From Mycobacteroides immunogenum (GTDB taxonomy: Bacteria; Actinomycetota; Actinomycetes; Mycobacteriales; Mycobacteriaceae), in the NCBI RefSeq assembly GCF_001605725.1, contig NZ_CP011530.1, forward strand, positions 3,472,001-3,536,000: a stretch of DNA of 64,000 nt, read 5' to 3'. Position 1 is the first letter of the stretch; every line of letters starts with the position of its first letter. The notes beneath the pieces were generated by a model that was not told the DNA's origin, did no database searches, and saw only the letters and a list, made by a program, of their open reading frames with translations. The position numbers were made by a program, and so were the translations under genes. Shown piece after piece: positions 9,560 through 22,291 of the stretch.

Positions 9560-11938
9560 CTAGCTGGCGGCCTTCTTCGGCTGCGGCGCGACCGCCGGGA
9601 GCACCGAGGCGATGGCGGCTTCCAAGACCGCCTGCTCGGGGCCCGTGCTCAGGCAGAACGTGTCGACGACCGAGGAGCCGAGAGTGTTGACCCTGGCCCA
9701 GGCGATATCCACCCCGTGGCGCTCCAGCGTCGCGGTGATGCGCGCCAACAGACCCGGCGCGTCCGAGGTGCGGATCTCCACGATCTGCTGGTCCGCGTTC
9801 CCGGCAGGCTCGAACCAGCGGATGCGGGGTGGGGCGGGCGCGTAGTTCGTGGGCACCGCCGGCGTGGTGTCCCCGACGACGCCGGTGGCGAACTGCGCCG
9901 ACTCGCGTTCGCGTTCGTCGAGGGCCGCGATGATGTCGGTATCGCCATCGATGGCCGAGATGAGCTGTTGGCGCAGCAGTCCGGCCGCCGGAGGCGAACC
10001 GAACCGTGGCGATACCTCGAAGGTATTGATGGCCGACCCGGCATGGCTGGCCACCGACGCCGAGAACACCCGCAGCGAGTTCAGCGATAACACCCCGGCG
10101 GCTTTGGACAGCAGACCGCGCTGATCGGGCGCGATCAGGCTCACGGTGTACATGTGCGGCGAACCGGCCGGCACCAGCCGTACCTGCACTCCCCCATCGG
10201 CGGCCAATGAAAGCAGCTCCGGGTCAATGGGATCAGGTTCGGGCAGTTGCTCTCCACGCATCACGAGCCGGCATTTGCGCACCAACTCTCCGATCAGCGA
10301 TGCCTTCCAGTCGCCCCACACTCCGGGGCCCGTCGCCAGCGAATCGGCCTCGGCGAGCTGCTGCAGCAGCTCCAACAGCAGCAGGTCACCGCCGAGCGTG
10401 TTGACCACGGCATCAATGGTTTCCGGGTCAGCCAAGTCGCGCCGCGTCGCGGTGTTGGGCAGCAGCAGGTGATACCGCACGATCTTGGACAGCAGCTCCA
10501 CGTCCGAGGGCCACAGCCCCAGCCTGGTGCCGATCTGCACGGCCAGGTCCGCGCCGACGACACTGTGGTCACCGCCACGGCCCTTGCCGATGTCGTGGAC
10601 CAACGCGCCGAGAACCAACAGGTCGGGCCTGGAGACTCTGGTGGTGAAGGCGCTGGCCTGCACCACCGTCTCGACGAGATGCCTGTCGACGGTCCAGATG
10701 TGGACGATATCCCGAGGCGGTAGGTCGCGCACCGGTCCCCATTCAGGAAACAGCCTGCCCCACAACCCGGTTCGATCCAAAGCCTCGATGGTGGCCAGCG
10801 CAGGACGCCCGGCCTCCAGCAGCACCAACAGATCCTTGAGAGCCTCACGGGGCCACGGCGTGCGCAGCTCAGGCGCCGACTCTGCCAAACGTGCCAGGGT
10901 GGACGCCGAAATCGGCAGACCGGTGGTCGCCGACGCCGCCGCCACCCGCAAGATCAGCGACGGGTCACGCTCGGGGCGGGCGTCGCGGGCCAACACAACC
11001 TCACCCGCATGCTCCACCACCCCTTCGTCGATCGGGCGCCGGACGGTACGCCGCAACGCCGAAATACCGCGCCGGGGAATCGAATTGGCGGCTGTGCGCA
11101 AACCCACATCCACCGAGTAGCTGATGGTACGTGCGGCATCGGAGAGCATCCGGGCCAGATCGAAGCGATCACCGATGCGCAGCGCGGCACCGATCTCATC
11201 GGCGAACTGAGCCAGCAGCTGGTCGCGTTCCCGTCCGGCGACACGATGCAATTCGGTGCGAACATCCAGAATCACCGAATGCGCACCGTCGAACGACTTG
11301 GCCAAGCCGCTGTCGGTGAGCTGGGCAATGGCCAACGCGCGCAACAACTGAACATCACGCAGGCCACCGCGGCCCGACTTCAGGTCGGGTTCGGCGCGGT
11401 GGGCGATCTCGCCACTGCGCCGCCATCTGGCCTGGGTGTATTCGATCAGTTCGTCCAGTCGCGTCCGGATCTGCGAACGCCACTGCTGGCGCACTCCGCC
11501 GATCATCAGGCTGGACAGCTGCGCATCGCCGGCGATGTGCCTGGCGTCGAGGAGAGCCAGGGCCGCCGACATCTCCTGCCCGGCCACATGCAAGGTGTCG
11601 GCAACCGTACGGACGCTGTGATCCAGCCGAATATTGGCGTCCCACAACGGGTACCACAGACCGTCGGCCACCTCGCTGAGAGTTTCCGGCGCGATGTTCT
11701 CGTCGTGCAGCAGCACCAGATCCAGATCCGAGTGCGGCAGCATTTCGCGTCGACCCAATCCACCAAGTGCCACGATGGCGAATCCACTGGAGTCGGTGAT
11801 GCCGACCTCGGTGGCCTTTGTCGTCAGCCACAGCTCATTGAGGTCGGTCATCGCCTCCCTGATAGCGGCGGCATTCAGCCGACCGCTATCACCGAGCAGC
11901 TGCGCCCTGGCGGCCACGAGGTCCGTTGCGGCGCCCAT
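9560..11938 (-). CDS. glnD: [Protein-PII] nucleotidyltransferase/uridylyl-removing enzyme GlnD
   Basis: A 792-residue bifunctional nitrogen sensor that modifies the PII protein. The nucleotidyltransferase motif [20 protein letters not shown] lies near residue 60-80, the HD phosphohydrolase motif [17 protein letters not shown] near residue 450, and two C-terminal ACT domains sense glutamine. In mycobacteria this enzyme adenylylates rather than uridylylates GlnB (family knowledge). Third gene of the amt-glnB-glnD operon, 33 nt after glnB. Confidence 0.95.
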   Translation of the reverse strand: MGAATDLVAARAQLLGDSGRLNAAAIREAMTDLNELWLTTKATEVGITDSSGFAIVALGGLGRREMLPHSDLDLVLLHDENIAPETLSEVADGLWYPLWDANIRLDHSVRTVADTLHVAGQEMSAALALLDARHIAGDAQLSSLMIGGVRQQWRSQIRTRLDELIEYTQARWRRSGEIAHRAEPDLKSGRGGLRDVQLLRALAIAQLTDSGLAKSFDGAHSVILDVRTELHRVAGRERDQLLAQFADEIGAALRIGDRFDLARMLSDAARTISYSVDVGLRTAANSIPRRGISALRRTVRRPIDEGVVEHAGEVVLARDARPERDPSLILRVAAASATTGLPISASTLARLAESAPELRTPWPREALKDLLVLLEAGRPALATIEALDRTGLWGRLFPEWGPVRDLPPRDIVHIWTVDRHLVETVVQASAFTTRVSRPDLLVLGALVHDIGKGRGGDHSVVGADLAVQIGTRLGLWPSDVELLSKIVRYHLLLPNTATRRDLADPETIDAVVNTLGGDLLLLELLQQLAEADSLATGPGVWGDWKASLIGELVRKCRLVMRGEQLPEPDPIDPELLSLAADGGVQVRLVPAGSPHMYTVSLIAPDQRGLLSKAAGVLSLNSLRVFSASVASHAGSAINTFEVSPRFGSPPAAGLLRQQLISAIDGDTDIIAALDERERESAQFATGVVGDTTPAVPTNYAPAPPRIRWFEPAGNADQQIVEIRTSDAPGLLARITATLERHGVDIAWARVNTLGSSVVDTFCLSTGPEQAVLEAAIASVLPAVAPQPKKAAS

Positions 11939-11971
11939 AGTGATTACCGTTCCGTTTGAAGTACTGAGCGG

Positions 11972-13725
<1,754 letters not shown>

Positions 13726-13750
13726 TCCTCTCGGGGATCTTGAAGCTTGG

Positions 13751-13768
13751 ACTCTGCCCATGCAGAGT
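13751..13768. promoter_or_regulatory. Hairpin in amt leader
   Basis: Perfect 7-bp arms ACTCTGC and GCAGAGT around a CCAT loop, between the GlnR-type box and the amt start. No T-tract follows, so it is not a standard terminator; it may influence mRNA stability or bind a regulator. Confidence 0.4.
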
Positions 13769-13801
13769 GCTCAGCAGATGTTTCCGAGAGAGCGCGCGTG
13801 T

Positions 13802-13817
13802 GTTTCGCGTCTGTTAC
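13802..13817 (-). promoter_or_regulatory. GlnR-type nitrogen box upstream of amt
   Basis: Read on the minus strand the site is GTAAC-AGACGC-GAAAC, which fits the actinobacterial GlnR consensus of two half sites (GTnAC and GnAAC) spaced by 6 nt. It lies 76 nt upstream of the amt start, the usual place for activation under nitrogen limitation. It explains joint control of amt, glnB and glnD. Confidence 0.7.
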
Positions 13818-13827
13818 CGGTTGTCGT

Positions 13828-15207
13828 CTAGCCCAGTAGAGCGTCGACGAAGGCGGGCGGCTCGAACGGCGCCAGATCGTCGGGCCCCTCCCCCAGGCCG
13901 ACCAGCTTCACCGGCACGCCGAGCTCGCGCTGCACGTGAAAGACTATGCCGCCCTTGGCTGTTCCATCGAGCTTGGTGAGCGCCACTCCGGTGATGTCCA
14001 CCACGTCAGCGAATACTCGCGCCTGCGCCAGACCGTTCTGCCCGATGGTGGAGTCCAGCACCAGCAGCACCTCGTCGACATCGGCGCGGCGCTCCACCAC
14101 GCGTTTGATCTTGCCCAGCTCGTCCATGAGGCCGGTTTTGGTGTGCAGTCGTCCGGCGGTATCGACAACCACGACATCGGCGCCCTCACGGATACCGGCG
14201 TCGACGGCGTCGAAGGCCACCGACGCGGGATCGGCGCCCTCGGCACCCCGGACCACCTGAGCGCCCACGCGCTGCCCCCAGGCCTGCAGCTGGTCGGCGG
14301 CGGCCGCGCGGAAGGTGTCTGCCGCCCCCAGCACCACGCGGCGCCCATCGGCCACGAGCACGCGGGCCAGTTTGCCCACCGTGGTGGTCTTGCCGGTGCC
14401 GTTCACTCCGACGATGAGCAGCACCGAGGGTTTGTCGTTGTGTGGCAGCGCCTTGATCGACCGGTCGAGGTCGGGCTGCAGCTCGTCGATCAGCACCTCA
14501 CGCAGCAACGCCCGGGCCTGCGCCTCGGTGCGCACGCTACGCGCCGCCATCTCACTGCGCAGCCTGTCCACGATCGAGGTGGTGACCGCCGTACCCAGGT
14601 CCGCGATCAACAGGGTGTCCTCGACCTCTTCCCAGGATTCCTCGTCGAGGTCGCCGGCACCCAAGAGCCCGAGCAAGCCGCGCCCGACCGCGTTCTGTGA
14701 GCTGGCCAGCCGTCCCCGTAGCCGGTCGAGCCGTCCGGCGACGGGCGCGATCTCATCGAGCACCGGCGCGGGCGCGGCCTCGGGCTGGGGTTCAGGTTCA
14801 GGTTCTGGAGCCGGCTCGGGCTCGGGCTCGGCTTCAGATTCTGGCTCTGCTTTGGGGGCCGCAACCGGTTCGGGGACCTCAACGGGCTCGGGCTCGGGTT
14901 CCGGAGCTGGCTCGGGCAGTTGGACGTTGGAGATGGTGCGCCGCGGCGCGTCCCGCGGAATTTCCGCGTCATCTCCCACGGTGGGCAGCGGAGCCGCTTG
15001 CGCGCCGCCCTCGCTGAAGGTGATGGTGGAACCGGCGGTGTATCCGCCGGACCTGTCGGTCGGTGTGGCGCCCTCGGTGATCCCCGCGTTTTTGTCGGAA
15101 CGTGTCAGGCTGATACGACGGGAGCGGTAACGCACCAGTCCGAAGACCAGTGCGGCAACAACCACGACGGCGACGATCGCGATGGCGATCCACACTTCAA
15201 GAGGCAC
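13828..15207 (-). CDS. ftsY: SRP receptor GTPase FtsY
   Basis: A 459-residue membrane-associated SRP receptor. An N-terminal hydrophobic helix (about residues 6-24) is followed by a long acidic, Pro/Glu-rich linker (about residues 95-150) and the NG domain: [16 protein letters not shown]-loop, [22 protein letters not shown] at 15207 is chosen because the family N-terminus is a short segment before the membrane helix; the frame remains open upstream and an ATG at 15243 is an alternative. It diverges from the IPP isomerase gene with overlapping or near-abutting starts. Confidence 0.93.
   Translation of the reverse strand: MPLEVWIAIAIVAVVVVAALVFGLVRYRSRRISLTRSDKNAGITEGATPTDRSGGYTAGSTITFSEGGAQAAPLPTVGDDAEIPRDAPRRTISNVQLPEPAPEPEPEPVEVPEPVAAPKAEPESEAEPEPEPAPEPEPEPQPEAAPAPVLDEIAPVAGRLDRLRGRLASSQNAVGRGLLGLLGAGDLDEESWEEVEDTLLIADLGTAVTTSIVDRLRSEMAARSVRTEAQARALLREVLIDELQPDLDRSIKALPHNDKPSVLLIVGVNGTGKTTTVGKLARVLVADGRRVVLGAADTFRAAAADQLQAWGQRVGAQVVRGAEGADPASVAFDAVDAGIREGADVVVVDTAGRLHTKTGLMDELGKIKRVVERRADVDEVLLVLDSTIGQNGLAQARVFADVVDITGVALTKLDGTAKGGIVFHVQRELGVPVKLVGLGEGPDDLAPFEPPAFVDALLG
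14756..14926 (-). repeat. Pro-Glu low-complexity repeat inside ftsY
   Basis: An imperfect repeat of GAG/CCG-rich codons encodes runs of Pro-Glu pairs with Ala interruptions. It forms the acidic A-domain linker of FtsY. Its copy number is likely to vary between strains because of the short repeat unit. Confidence 0.7.
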
Positions 15208-16234
15208 CAGGGCATTGTTACAGGAACGCAAGAAGCGCCACATTGACGCCTGCCTGAGTGATCCAGTGCAGTACGTCACCCGCACCACCGGCCTGGAGCG
15301 ACTCGACCTGCCCTATATGGCGTTACCCAACTCCAGCCTCGCCGGTGTCGACCTGTCCACCGAGTTTCTGGGCAAGCGGCTGTCGGCTCCCGTTCTCATC
15401 GGCGCGATGACCGGTGGCGCGAAACTTTCGTCCACCATCAACCGCAACCTCGCGGCGGCCGCTCAAGAGCTCGGCATCGGCATGATGCTCGGTTCTCAGC
15501 GCGTGATGCTGGTCGACCCGGACAGCGCGGACACCTTCGCGGTCCGCGACGTAGCTCCCGACATCCTGTTGATCGGCAATATCGGGCTGGCGCAGCTCGG
15601 CAACATCGCCCCCGCCGACGCGCTCAACACCCTGGTACAGCAAGTAGGCGCCGACGCGCTGGCGGTACATACCAACCCGCTCCAGGAGGCCGTGCAACCC
15701 GGAGGTGATACCGACTTCACCGGGCAGGTACACCGCCTCGCGGAACTGACCCACGCCGTCGAATTCCCGATGCTGCTCAAGGAGGTCGGCCACGGAATCA
15801 GCGGGGCCGCGGCGCGCCGCCTCGGCGGATGCCGGCTGGCGGCGATCGATGTCGCCGGGGCGGGCGGCACCTCATGGGCCCGGGTTGAGCAGTTCGTCCG
15901 GTTCGGCGCCATCACCTCTCCCGACCTCGCCGAGTGGGGTATCCCGACCGCGGAGGCACTTGTCGAAGTGCACGCCGAGCTACCGCATATGCCACTGATC
16001 GGCTCGGGCGGCATCCGTACTGGGATGGATGCCGCCAAGGCGATCGCCCTGGGCGCGAACGTGGTGTCGGTCGCGCTACCCCTGCTGGCACCGGCAGTGC
16101 AGTCACCGCGGGCCGTGATTGCCTGGCTCGAACAGTTCCTCGATGAGCTGCGCATCGCCATGCACTGCGCCGACGTCAACACCGTCGCAGGTCTGCGGCG
16201 AATTTCCCTGCGTACCCGGTCAAGCCCCCGCTAA
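15182..16234 (+). CDS. fni: Type 2 isopentenyl-diphosphate delta-isomerase
   Basis: FMN-dependent interconversion of IPP and DMAPP in isoprenoid synthesis. Core signatures are [10 protein letters not shown] near the start, VLIGAMTGG, the [14 protein letters not shown] segment, and [19 protein letters not shown] (phosphate/flavin binding). Unrelated in sequence to the type 1 idi enzyme. The ATG at 15182 gives 350 residues and overlaps the ftsY start by 26 nt; a TTG at 15215 (339 residues) starts just before the conserved core and would avoid the overlap. The start is therefore uncertain, the identity is not. Confidence 0.88.
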   Translation: MAIHTSRGTRALLQERKKRHIDACLSDPVQYVTRTTGLERLDLPYMALPNSSLAGVDLSTEFLGKRLSAPVLIGAMTGGAKLSSTINRNLAAAAQELGIGMMLGSQRVMLVDPDSADTFAVRDVAPDILLIGNIGLAQLGNIAPADALNTLVQQVGADALAVHTNPLQEAVQPGGDTDFTGQVHRLAELTHAVEFPMLLKEVGHGISGAAARRLGGCRLAAIDVAGAGGTSWARVEQFVRFGAITSPDLAEWGIPTAEALVEVHAELPHMPLIGSGGIRTGMDAAKAIALGANVVSVALPLLAPAVQSPRAVIAWLEQFLDELRIAMHCADVNTVAGLRRISLRTRSSPR

Positions 16235-16310
16235 ACACGAGAAACCCGTCATACACTGCGGAAGTCACACTGTGTTGGCGCTGTGTTTTGGGTCCCAGGA
16301 GGTTCTTGAC

Positions 16311-16832
16311 ATGAATATCCAATTCGGGGGACGTAACAAATTTCGGGCCGTGGCGCGGACCCTTGCGGTCACCGCCGCAGTGTTGTTGATATCGGCAGGC
16401 ATCGTCCGGACGCCTGTCGCGCGAGCCGACTCGCTGCTCGATTTCACCGGCACCACGGTCTCCGGTGCTCCGTTCAACGGCGCCAGCCTCAAAGGCAAGC
16501 CGGTGGTGCTGTGGTTCTGGGCGGCGTACTGCCCGTTCTGCAATGGCGAAGGCCCGCATGTGAGCGCGGTATCGGCGGCCAACCCCCGGGTAACCTTCGT
16601 CGGCATCTCCGGCCGCGGGTCCGTCGGGGAGATGGAGGCATTCATCGCGCGCTACAACCTTCACTTCACGAACCTCAACGACGCGGACGGTTCGTTGTGG
16701 CGGCAGTTCGGGGTGCCGTGGCAGCCCGCCTATCTGTTCATCAACTCCAACGGCACTTCGGACTTTGTGAACAACCCCACATCGTCGATGTCCGAGCAAG
16801 AGCTCAGCGACCGGGTGAAGGCACTCACCTGA
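16311..16832 (+). CDS. Secreted thioredoxin-like protein, MPT53/DsbE type
   Basis: A 173-residue exported thiol-disulfide oxidoreductase. A signal peptide (residues 1-39) precedes a thioredoxin fold with the active site Cys74-Pro-Phe-Cys77 in WFWAAYCPFCNGE and the cis-Pro loop VPWQPAYLF. The sequence is close to what is known of MPT53 (Rv2878c), which oxidises secreted proteins. ATG at 16311 has a strong AGGAGG 8 nt upstream. The stop codon overlaps the start of the CcdA-like partner gene, so the two are translationally coupled. Confidence 0.9.
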   Translation: MNIQFGGRNKFRAVARTLAVTAAVLLISAGIVRTPVARADSLLDFTGTTVSGAPFNGASLKGKPVVLWFWAAYCPFCNGEGPHVSAVSAANPRVTFVGISGRGSVGEMEAFIARYNLHFTNLNDADGSLWRQFGVPWQPAYLFINSNGTSDFVNNPTSSMSEQELSDRVKALT

Positions 16833-17677
16833 CATCTCTGGCCTTCGCAGCGGGGCTGATCGCCGCGCTCAACCCGTGCGGTTTCGCATTGCTGCCGGTC
16901 TATCTGGCACTCGTGGTGCGTGGACCGGGGGCCGAGATCGGCAAGTCGCAGGCGCTGGCCCGCGCCGTGATAGCAACCGTGGTGATGGCGGCTGGGTTCG
17001 TCGCGGTGTTCACCGTCTTCGGCCTGCTGACCGTGTCGGTGGCATCGGTCGTGCAGCGCTATCTGCCTTTCGTGACAGTGGTTTTCGGAATCGGTCTGGT
17101 CATCCTCGGTCTGTGGCTACTGGCGGGGCGCGACATCATCGCGCTGATGCCCAAGGTGCTGGACGCGAACGCCCCCACCACCAGGCTGGGTTCGATGTTC
17201 GGCTACGGCGTGGGATATGCGGTGGCCTCGTTGTCCTGCACCATCGGGCCTTTTCTGGCGGTCACCAGCACCACCTTCGAGAGTGGCTCCCTGTTCGACG
17301 GCGTGATGGTCTACCTGGCGTATGCGTCCGGCATCACCCTGGTGGTGGGGACGTTGGCCGTCTCGACCGCACTGGCCAGCACGGTGTTGCTGAAGGCGAT
17401 GCGCCGCGCGCTTCCCTATCTGAACCGGATCAGCGGCGCCATCCTGATCGTCGTGGGCGCCTATGTGGGGTACTACGGCAGCTACGAGGTGCGGCTGTTT
17501 CACGCCAACGGCAATCCAGACGATCCGATCATCAACGCGGCCGGGAAGATTCAGCGCACCATCTCCGGCTGGGTGTATCTGCACGGCGCCTGGCCGTGGT
17601 TGTTCATCCTCGGGTTGGCGGCCGTCGGCGCGGCCATCTGGTGGCGCACCAACGTTTCGGAACCGCCGAGGAATTAG
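16829..17677 (+). CDS. CcdA/DsbD-like thiol-disulfide transport protein, apparent CTG start
   Basis: A 282-residue membrane protein that passes reducing equivalents across the membrane to the thioredoxin-like partner. The N-terminal AAGLIAALNPCGFALLPVYLAL and the later ASLSCTIGPFL hold the paired redox cysteines of the CcdA family; six helices plus a further C-terminal helix are visible. The family N-terminus needs a start close to 16829, but there is no ATG, GTG or TTG there: the only candidate is CTG, whose TG and next A form the upstream stop codon (CTGA). The nearest upstream ATG (16511) would add 106 residues of out-of-frame sequence. Confidence 0.82.
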   Translation: MTSLAFAAGLIAALNPCGFALLPVYLALVVRGPGAEIGKSQALARAVIATVVMAAGFVAVFTVFGLLTVSVASVVQRYLPFVTVVFGIGLVILGLWLLAGRDIIALMPKVLDANAPTTRLGSMFGYGVGYAVASLSCTIGPFLAVTSTTFESGSLFDGVMVYLAYASGITLVVGTLAVSTALASTVLLKAMRRALPYLNRISGAILIVVGAYVGYYGSYEVRLFHANGNPDDPIINAAGKIQRTISGWVYLHGAWPWLFILGLAAVGAAIWWRTNVSEPPRN

Positions 17678-17689
17678 CCCGCCGGGGCG

Positions 17690-17695
17690 TAGCAT
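17690..17695 (+). promoter_or_regulatory. Putative leaderless -10 hexamer of Cys-rich peptide gene
   Basis: TAGCAT ends 7 nt before the ATG at 17703. There is no Shine-Dalgarno sequence. This gives the small gene its own promoter, separate from the ccdA-like gene. Confidence 0.5.
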
Positions 17696-17702
17696 CATAT
17701 GC

Positions 17703-17816
17703 ATGACTAGCAATGAGACTGTCGCAGCCGAGAAGGCCGGCGCGTGCGACAACCCGAACTGCACCTGCACCGACTGTCAGTGTGGCTCCAGCTGCACCTG
17801 CGGCTCCGACAAGTAA
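17703..17816 (+). CDS. 37-residue cysteine-rich metallothionein-like peptide
   Basis: A very short open frame (37 residues) with seven cysteines at positions 15, 20, 22, 25, 27, 31 and 33, arranged as CTCTDCQCGSSCTCG. Repeated Cys-x-Cys with no aromatic residues or histidine is typical of metallothioneins; it is not a close match to M. tuberculosis MymT, which is longer. Likely to bind Cu, Zn or Cd in the cytosol. A TAGCAT hexamer 7 nt upstream supports leaderless expression. It lies next to thiol-redox genes, which fits metal or thiol stress. Easily missed because of its size. Confidence 0.75.
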   Translation: MTSNETVAAEKAGACDNPNCTCTDCQCGSSCTCGSDK

Positions 17817-17861
17817 CCCGGCTGGGGAATACCCGCGGCGGGCCCGCGCGTTCGCCGTGAG

Positions 17862-18698
17862 GTGACCACACCGGAGTTCACCCCGTTCGGATTTTTCGCC
17901 CATTACGACGCGGTGGACGCAGATCTGCTGCGAACCGTCGAAAGCCTTGGTTTCGATACGGCTTGGCTCGGTGGCTCTCCCCCCGCCGATCTGCCATGGG
18001 TCGATCCGTTGTTGTCGGCAACCGAGCGGATTCGGATCGTGACCGCGATCGTGAACATCTGGTCGGCGCCGGCACAGCAGGCCGGGCGGTCTTGGCAGCG
18101 GATCGAGGCGGCCCATCCCGGGCGTTTCATTCTGGGTATCGGGGCCGGACACCCCGAGATCGACAGCGGCGTGCCCTACAAGCCGTACACCGGGCTGGTC
18201 GAATACCTCGACGCACTCGACGAGGTCGGGGTGCCGCGAGAGGGCCGGGGCTTAGCCGCACTGGCGGAGAAGTCACTCAAGCTGGCGGCTGATCGCTCGG
18301 CCCTGGCCCATCCCTACCTCACACCGCCGGCACACACCCGTTGGGCCCGTGAGCTTCTCGGACCCGACGCGATCATCGTTCCTGAGCAAAAAGTGGTCCT
18401 CACCACCGACCCGAACGAGGCCCGCGCATTGGGTCGCCAGGCCCTCGACCTCTACCTCGGCCTGACCAACTACCTGACAATGTTGGAGCGATTCGCGGGC
18501 AGCAAGGACGATCTGGCCAAGCCCGGCAGCGACAAGCTGATCGACACCCTGATCGCCTATGGCACGCCGGAACAGATCGCGGCACGACTGCACGAGCACC
18601 GGGATGCCGGTGCTACCCAGGTGGCCATCCAGGTGCTGGGTGATCCCGCCGATCGCCCGCGGGCGCTAGGTGTTCTGGCTCGCGAGCTGGGTCTCTAG
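17862..18698 (+). CDS. F420-type LLM-class oxidoreductase
   Basis: A 278-residue luciferase-like barrel. Features are [15 protein letters not shown] at the N-terminus, the [16 protein letters not shown] strand, [11 protein letters not shown] in the glycine-rich region, and a C-terminal [21 protein letters not shown] motif, the pattern of mycobacterial F420-dependent TIGR03620-like enzymes. Start GTG at 17862 with a GAGG-type ribosome site. Its 3' end overlaps the smc 3' end by 33 nt (convergent). Substrate unknown. Confidence 0.82.
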   Translation: MTTPEFTPFGFFAHYDAVDADLLRTVESLGFDTAWLGGSPPADLPWVDPLLSATERIRIVTAIVNIWSAPAQQAGRSWQRIEAAHPGRFILGIGAGHPEIDSGVPYKPYTGLVEYLDALDEVGVPREGRGLAALAEKSLKLAADRSALAHPYLTPPAHTRWARELLGPDAIIVPEQKVVLTTDPNEARALGRQALDLYLGLTNYLTMLERFAGSKDDLAKPGSDKLIDTLIAYGTPEQIAARLHEHRDAGATQVAIQVLGDPADRPRALGVLARELGL

Positions 18699-21600
18699 GC
18701 CACGCATGCGCTGCGAGACCACCTGGGTGATGCCGTCGTCACGCATGCTGACGCCGTAGAGCGCGTCGGCGACTTCCATCGTCGGCTTCTGGTGAGTGAT
18801 GACGATCAGCTGCGACTTCTCGCGCAGCTGCTCGAACAGGCCGATCAAACGTTGCAGGTTGACATCATCGAGCGCCGCTTCCACTTCGTCCATCACGTAG
18901 AAGGGTGAGGGCCGCGCCCGGAAGATTGCCACCAGCATGGCAACGGCGGTCAGCGACTTCTCTCCGCCGGAGAGCAGCGAGAGGCGCTTGACCTTCTTGC
19001 CCGGCGGGCGTGCTTCCACCTCGATGCCGGTGGTGAGCATGTCGTTGGGGTCGGTGAGCACCAGCCGTCCCTCGCCACCGGGGAACAGCGACGAGAAAAC
19101 ACCCTTGAACTCACGCTCCACATCGGCGTAGGCCTCGGTGAACACCTGCAAGATCCGCTCGTCCACATCGGCCACCACATCGAGCAGATCCTTACGGGCC
19201 GCCTTGACGTCCTCGAGCTGCGTGGAGAGGAAGTTGTATCGCTCCTCCAATGCGGCGAACTCTTCCAGCGCAAGGGGATTCACCTTGCCAAGCTCGCGCA
19301 GGTCCTTTTCGGCCCGCTTCGCGCGCCGCTCCTGGGTGTCCCGGTCAAAGGGCATCGGCTGGGGTGCGCTCACCTGCTCGCCACGCTCACGAGCTTGCTC
19401 GTATTCATCGATCTCTTGTTGCGACGGCGGCAGCTCGACATGCGGGCCGTATTCGGCGATCAGGTCGTCCGCGGCCATTCCGAACTGTTCGAGCACCTGC
19501 TCTGAGAGCTGCTCGATGCGCAGTGCCGCTTGGGCTTTGGCTACCTCGTCACGATGCAGCGCGTCGGTCAGACGTGTCTGCGCCTGGGTGAGTTCGCGAA
19601 CCTGCTCACGCACGGCACCGATCGCCGAGGTGTGCTGTGCGCGAGTCGCGCTCAGTTCATCGCGCCGCGCCGAGGCGGCGGCGACCACATGTTCCAGGCG
19701 GGCCGCGACCTCGCGGCCAAGGGCAGCGACTGTGCTCGCCATGGCCGCCGCCCGCATCCGTGCCGCAGCGGCCCGCGCCGCCCTGGCCCGTGCTTCACGT
19801 TCCGCCACCGCGGCGCGGCGCAACGAATCAGCCTTGCCACGAACGGAGTTCACCCGCTCCTCGGAGGTGCGCACCGCAAGGCGCGCTTCGATCTCGACGG
19901 AACGGGCCTCTTCCAGCTCGATCGCCATATCGTCACGATCCAGGGGCTCATCGTCGAAGAGGTTGGGCGCCTCTTCGGCATTACGCAGCCGAGACTCGAT
20001 CTCGGCCAGTTCTTCCAGCGACTTGGCCCGGCTCAGCTCCAGCTGATCACGTTGCAGGGTGAGCTTTTTCACCTCTTCGGCGGCCGCACGAACGTCCTGA
20101 CCGACACGTCCCAGCTGCTCATACACCGCCGAGATGGCCGCATCTGATTCGTTGAGCGCGGCCAGCGCCTGTTCGGCGGTGTCTTGGCGCGCGGTCTGCT
20201 CGGCGAGCGCGCCCGCCAGCGCCGCGGAAATCTCACCTACCTGAGTCTCGGTGGCCCGCAGCTCTTCTCCCGCGGCCTCGATGGCAGCCTGGACCTCCAG
20301 GGTGCTCTGCTTCTTGTCCGAGCCGCCGGCAACCCAGCCGGCACCCACCCGGTCGCCGTCGATGGTCACTGCCCGCAACAGCGGGTTGGCCAGCACCACT
20401 TCGATGGCGGCACCGAGTTCGTCGACCACCACCACCGACGCCAGCATCGCCGACACCGCGGCCGCCAGCCGCTGCGGCGCCTCCACCAGATCGGTGGCCC
20501 AGTGCGCGCCGGGCGGCAGCGTGAGCGCCGGGCGCGCGTGCGGATGTGCGGGCCAGTCGCCGAACACGATGGCCGCCCGACCTCCGTCGGAAGCCTTCAG
20601 CGCGGCCACGGCCGCCTGCGCCGCGGCGGGATTCTCGGCCGCCACCGCATCGGCGGCCGGACCCATCGCGGTGGCGATGGCGCCCTGATAACCCGGCCGC
20701 ACCTTGACCAGCTGCGCAATGGATCCGAAAATTCCAGCGCCACTGCGATTTTCCGCAAGCCACGCGGATCCATCTTTGCGTTCCAGACCGATGGCCAGTG
20801 CGTCGATACGTGCCTTGAGCGAGGCGATCTGTCGCTCGGCCTGACGTTCGGCCGACTGCAGCTCGGCGACCCGCTCATTGGCGATGGACAACGCCGAGAT
20901 CGAGCGCTCGTGGTGCTCGTCCAGCCCCACCTCACCCTGATCGAGCTCGGCGACCCGGGCTTTCACGGTGTCGAACTCGGTCTGGGCATCCTCACCCCGC
21001 ACCGTCGCCTCGCCGATTGCTTCGGTCAGACGTTGGGCCTGACCGTCAATGGACTCCAATCGGGTGCGCATGGTGTCCACCTGACCGGTGAGCCGGGCCA
21101 GGCCCTCACGGCGATCCGCCTCGGCGGCGACGGCGGCCAGGTGCTGCCGTTGCGCTTGGGCAACCGCGGATTCCCTGGCGGACAGCTCGGCCTTGGCGGT
21201 GGCCAATTGCTCTGTCACCGTTTCCAGCTGCGCGATGAGCAGGCGTTCCTGCTCGGCGACACGCTCGGCCTGCGCCTCCAACTCCTCGGGATCGGGTCCG
21301 GTCGGCGTGACCGCCACCTCATCGAGATGACTGGCCCGCTCACCGGCGATCCGCACCGTGGCACTGACGCGTTCGGCCAGTGCCGAGAGCCGGAACCAGG
21401 TCTGCTGCGCCAGCTCGGCCTGTGGCATCAATTCGTTCAATGCGCTCTCGTGCTCTGCGAGCAGCGCGGTTGCCACATCGAGGTTGTCGGTGATCTCCGC
21501 GTGTTGCTTGCGCAACGCCGTTTCGGCGTCGTTGGTCCCATCGAAATCCGCCCGGCGGGACACCAAGTCATCGGCGGCCAGGCGCAGTCGCGCATCCCGC

Positions 21601-22265
21601 AGATCTGCCTGCACGGTAGCGGCGCGGCGGGCGACTTCCGCTTGACGGCCAAGGGGTTTGAGTTGTCGCCGCAGCTCAGTCGTGAGGTCTGTCAATCGGG
21701 CCAAGTTGGCCGCCATCGACTCCAGCTTGCGGACGGCCTTTTCCTTGCGCTTGCGGTGCTTGAGCACCCCGGCCGCCTCCTCGACGAAGGCGCGACGATC
21801 CTCCGGCCGGGACTCCAGGATCTGGGAGAGCCGTCCCTGGCCGACGATCACGTGCATTTCCCGGCCGATACCCGAATCGGACAGCAGCTCCTGCACGTCC
21901 ATCAGGCGGCAGGTCTGGCCGTTGATCTCGTACTCACCGGCACCATCGCGGAACATGCGGCGGGTAATCGACACCTCGGAGTATTCGATCGGCAGCGCAT
22001 GGTCGGAGTTATCGATGGTCAAGGTCACCTCGGCGCGGCCCAGCGGGGCGCGGCTAGATGTACCCGCGAAGATGACGTCTTCCATCTTTCCACCACGCAG
22101 CGCCTTGGCGCCTTGCTCCCCCATCACCCAGGACAGGGCGTCCACGACATTGGACTTACCCGAACCATTGGGTCCGACGACGCAGGTGATACCGGGTTCA
22201 AGGCGCAGAGTCGTCGGCGAAGCAAAGGACTTGAAGCCCTTCAGCGTCAGACTCTTGAGGTGCAC
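18666..22265 (-). CDS. smc: Chromosome segregation ATPase SMC
   Basis: A 1199-residue condensin core subunit. The N-terminal ATPase half has [16 protein letters not shown] (Walker A, about residues 31-38). Two long coiled coils flank a glycine-rich hinge near residues 510-650 ([24 protein letters not shown]). The C-terminal half has [15 protein letters not shown] (signature) and [13 protein letters not shown] (Walker B). GTG at 22265 starts [14 protein letters not shown], the canonical beginning; TATTCT 8 nt upstream could be a leaderless -10 box. Confidence 0.97.
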   Translation of the reverse strand: MHLKSLTLKGFKSFASPTTLRLEPGITCVVGPNGSGKSNVVDALSWVMGEQGAKALRGGKMEDVIFAGTSSRAPLGRAEVTLTIDNSDHALPIEYSEVSITRRMFRDGAGEYEINGQTCRLMDVQELLSDSGIGREMHVIVGQGRLSQILESRPEDRRAFVEEAAGVLKHRKRKEKAVRKLESMAANLARLTDLTTELRRQLKPLGRQAEVARRAATVQADLRDARLRLAADDLVSRRADFDGTNDAETALRKQHAEITDNLDVATALLAEHESALNELMPQAELAQQTWFRLSALAERVSATVRIAGERASHLDEVAVTPTGPDPEELEAQAERVAEQERLLIAQLETVTEQLATAKAELSARESAVAQAQRQHLAAVAAEADRREGLARLTGQVDTMRTRLESIDGQAQRLTEAIGEATVRGEDAQTEFDTVKARVAELDQGEVGLDEHHERSISALSIANERVAELQSAERQAERQIASLKARIDALAIGLERKDGSAWLAENRSGAGIFGSIAQLVKVRPGYQGAIATAMGPAADAVAAENPAAAQAAVAALKASDGGRAAIVFGDWPAHPHARPALTLPPGAHWATDLVEAPQRLAAAVSAMLASVVVVDELGAAIEVVLANPLLRAVTIDGDRVGAGWVAGGSDKKQSTLEVQAAIEAAGEELRATETQVGEISAALAGALAEQTARQDTAEQALAALNESDAAISAVYEQLGRVGQDVRAAAEEVKKLTLQRDQLELSRAKSLEELAEIESRLRNAEEAPNLFDDEPLDRDDMAIELEEARSVEIEARLAVRTSEERVNSVRGKADSLRRAAVAEREARARAARAAAARMRAAAMASTVAALGREVAARLEHVVAAASARRDELSATRAQHTSAIGAVREQVRELTQAQTRLTDALHRDEVAKAQAALRIEQLSEQVLEQFGMAADDLIAEYGPHVELPPSQQEIDEYEQARERGEQVSAPQPMPFDRDTQERRAKRAEKDLRELGKVNPLALEEFAALEERYNFLSTQLEDVKAARKDLLDVVADVDERILQVFTEAYADVEREFKGVFSSLFPGGEGRLVLTDPNDMLTTGIEVEARPPGKKVKRLSLLSGGEKSLTAVAMLVAIFRARPSPFYVMDEVEAALDDVNLQRLIGLFEQLREKSQLIVITHQKPTMEVADALYGVSMRDDGITQVVSQRMRGLETQLASQNT

Positions 22266-22273
22266 AGCGGGCC

Positions 22274-22279
22274 AGAATA
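22274..22279 (-). promoter_or_regulatory. Putative leaderless -10 hexamer of smc
   Basis: TATTCT on the minus strand, 8 nt before the GTG start, in the 26-nt gap after acyP. No ribosome-binding sequence is visible in between. Confidence 0.4.
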
Positions 22280-22291
22280 CCGGTCTTGGCG

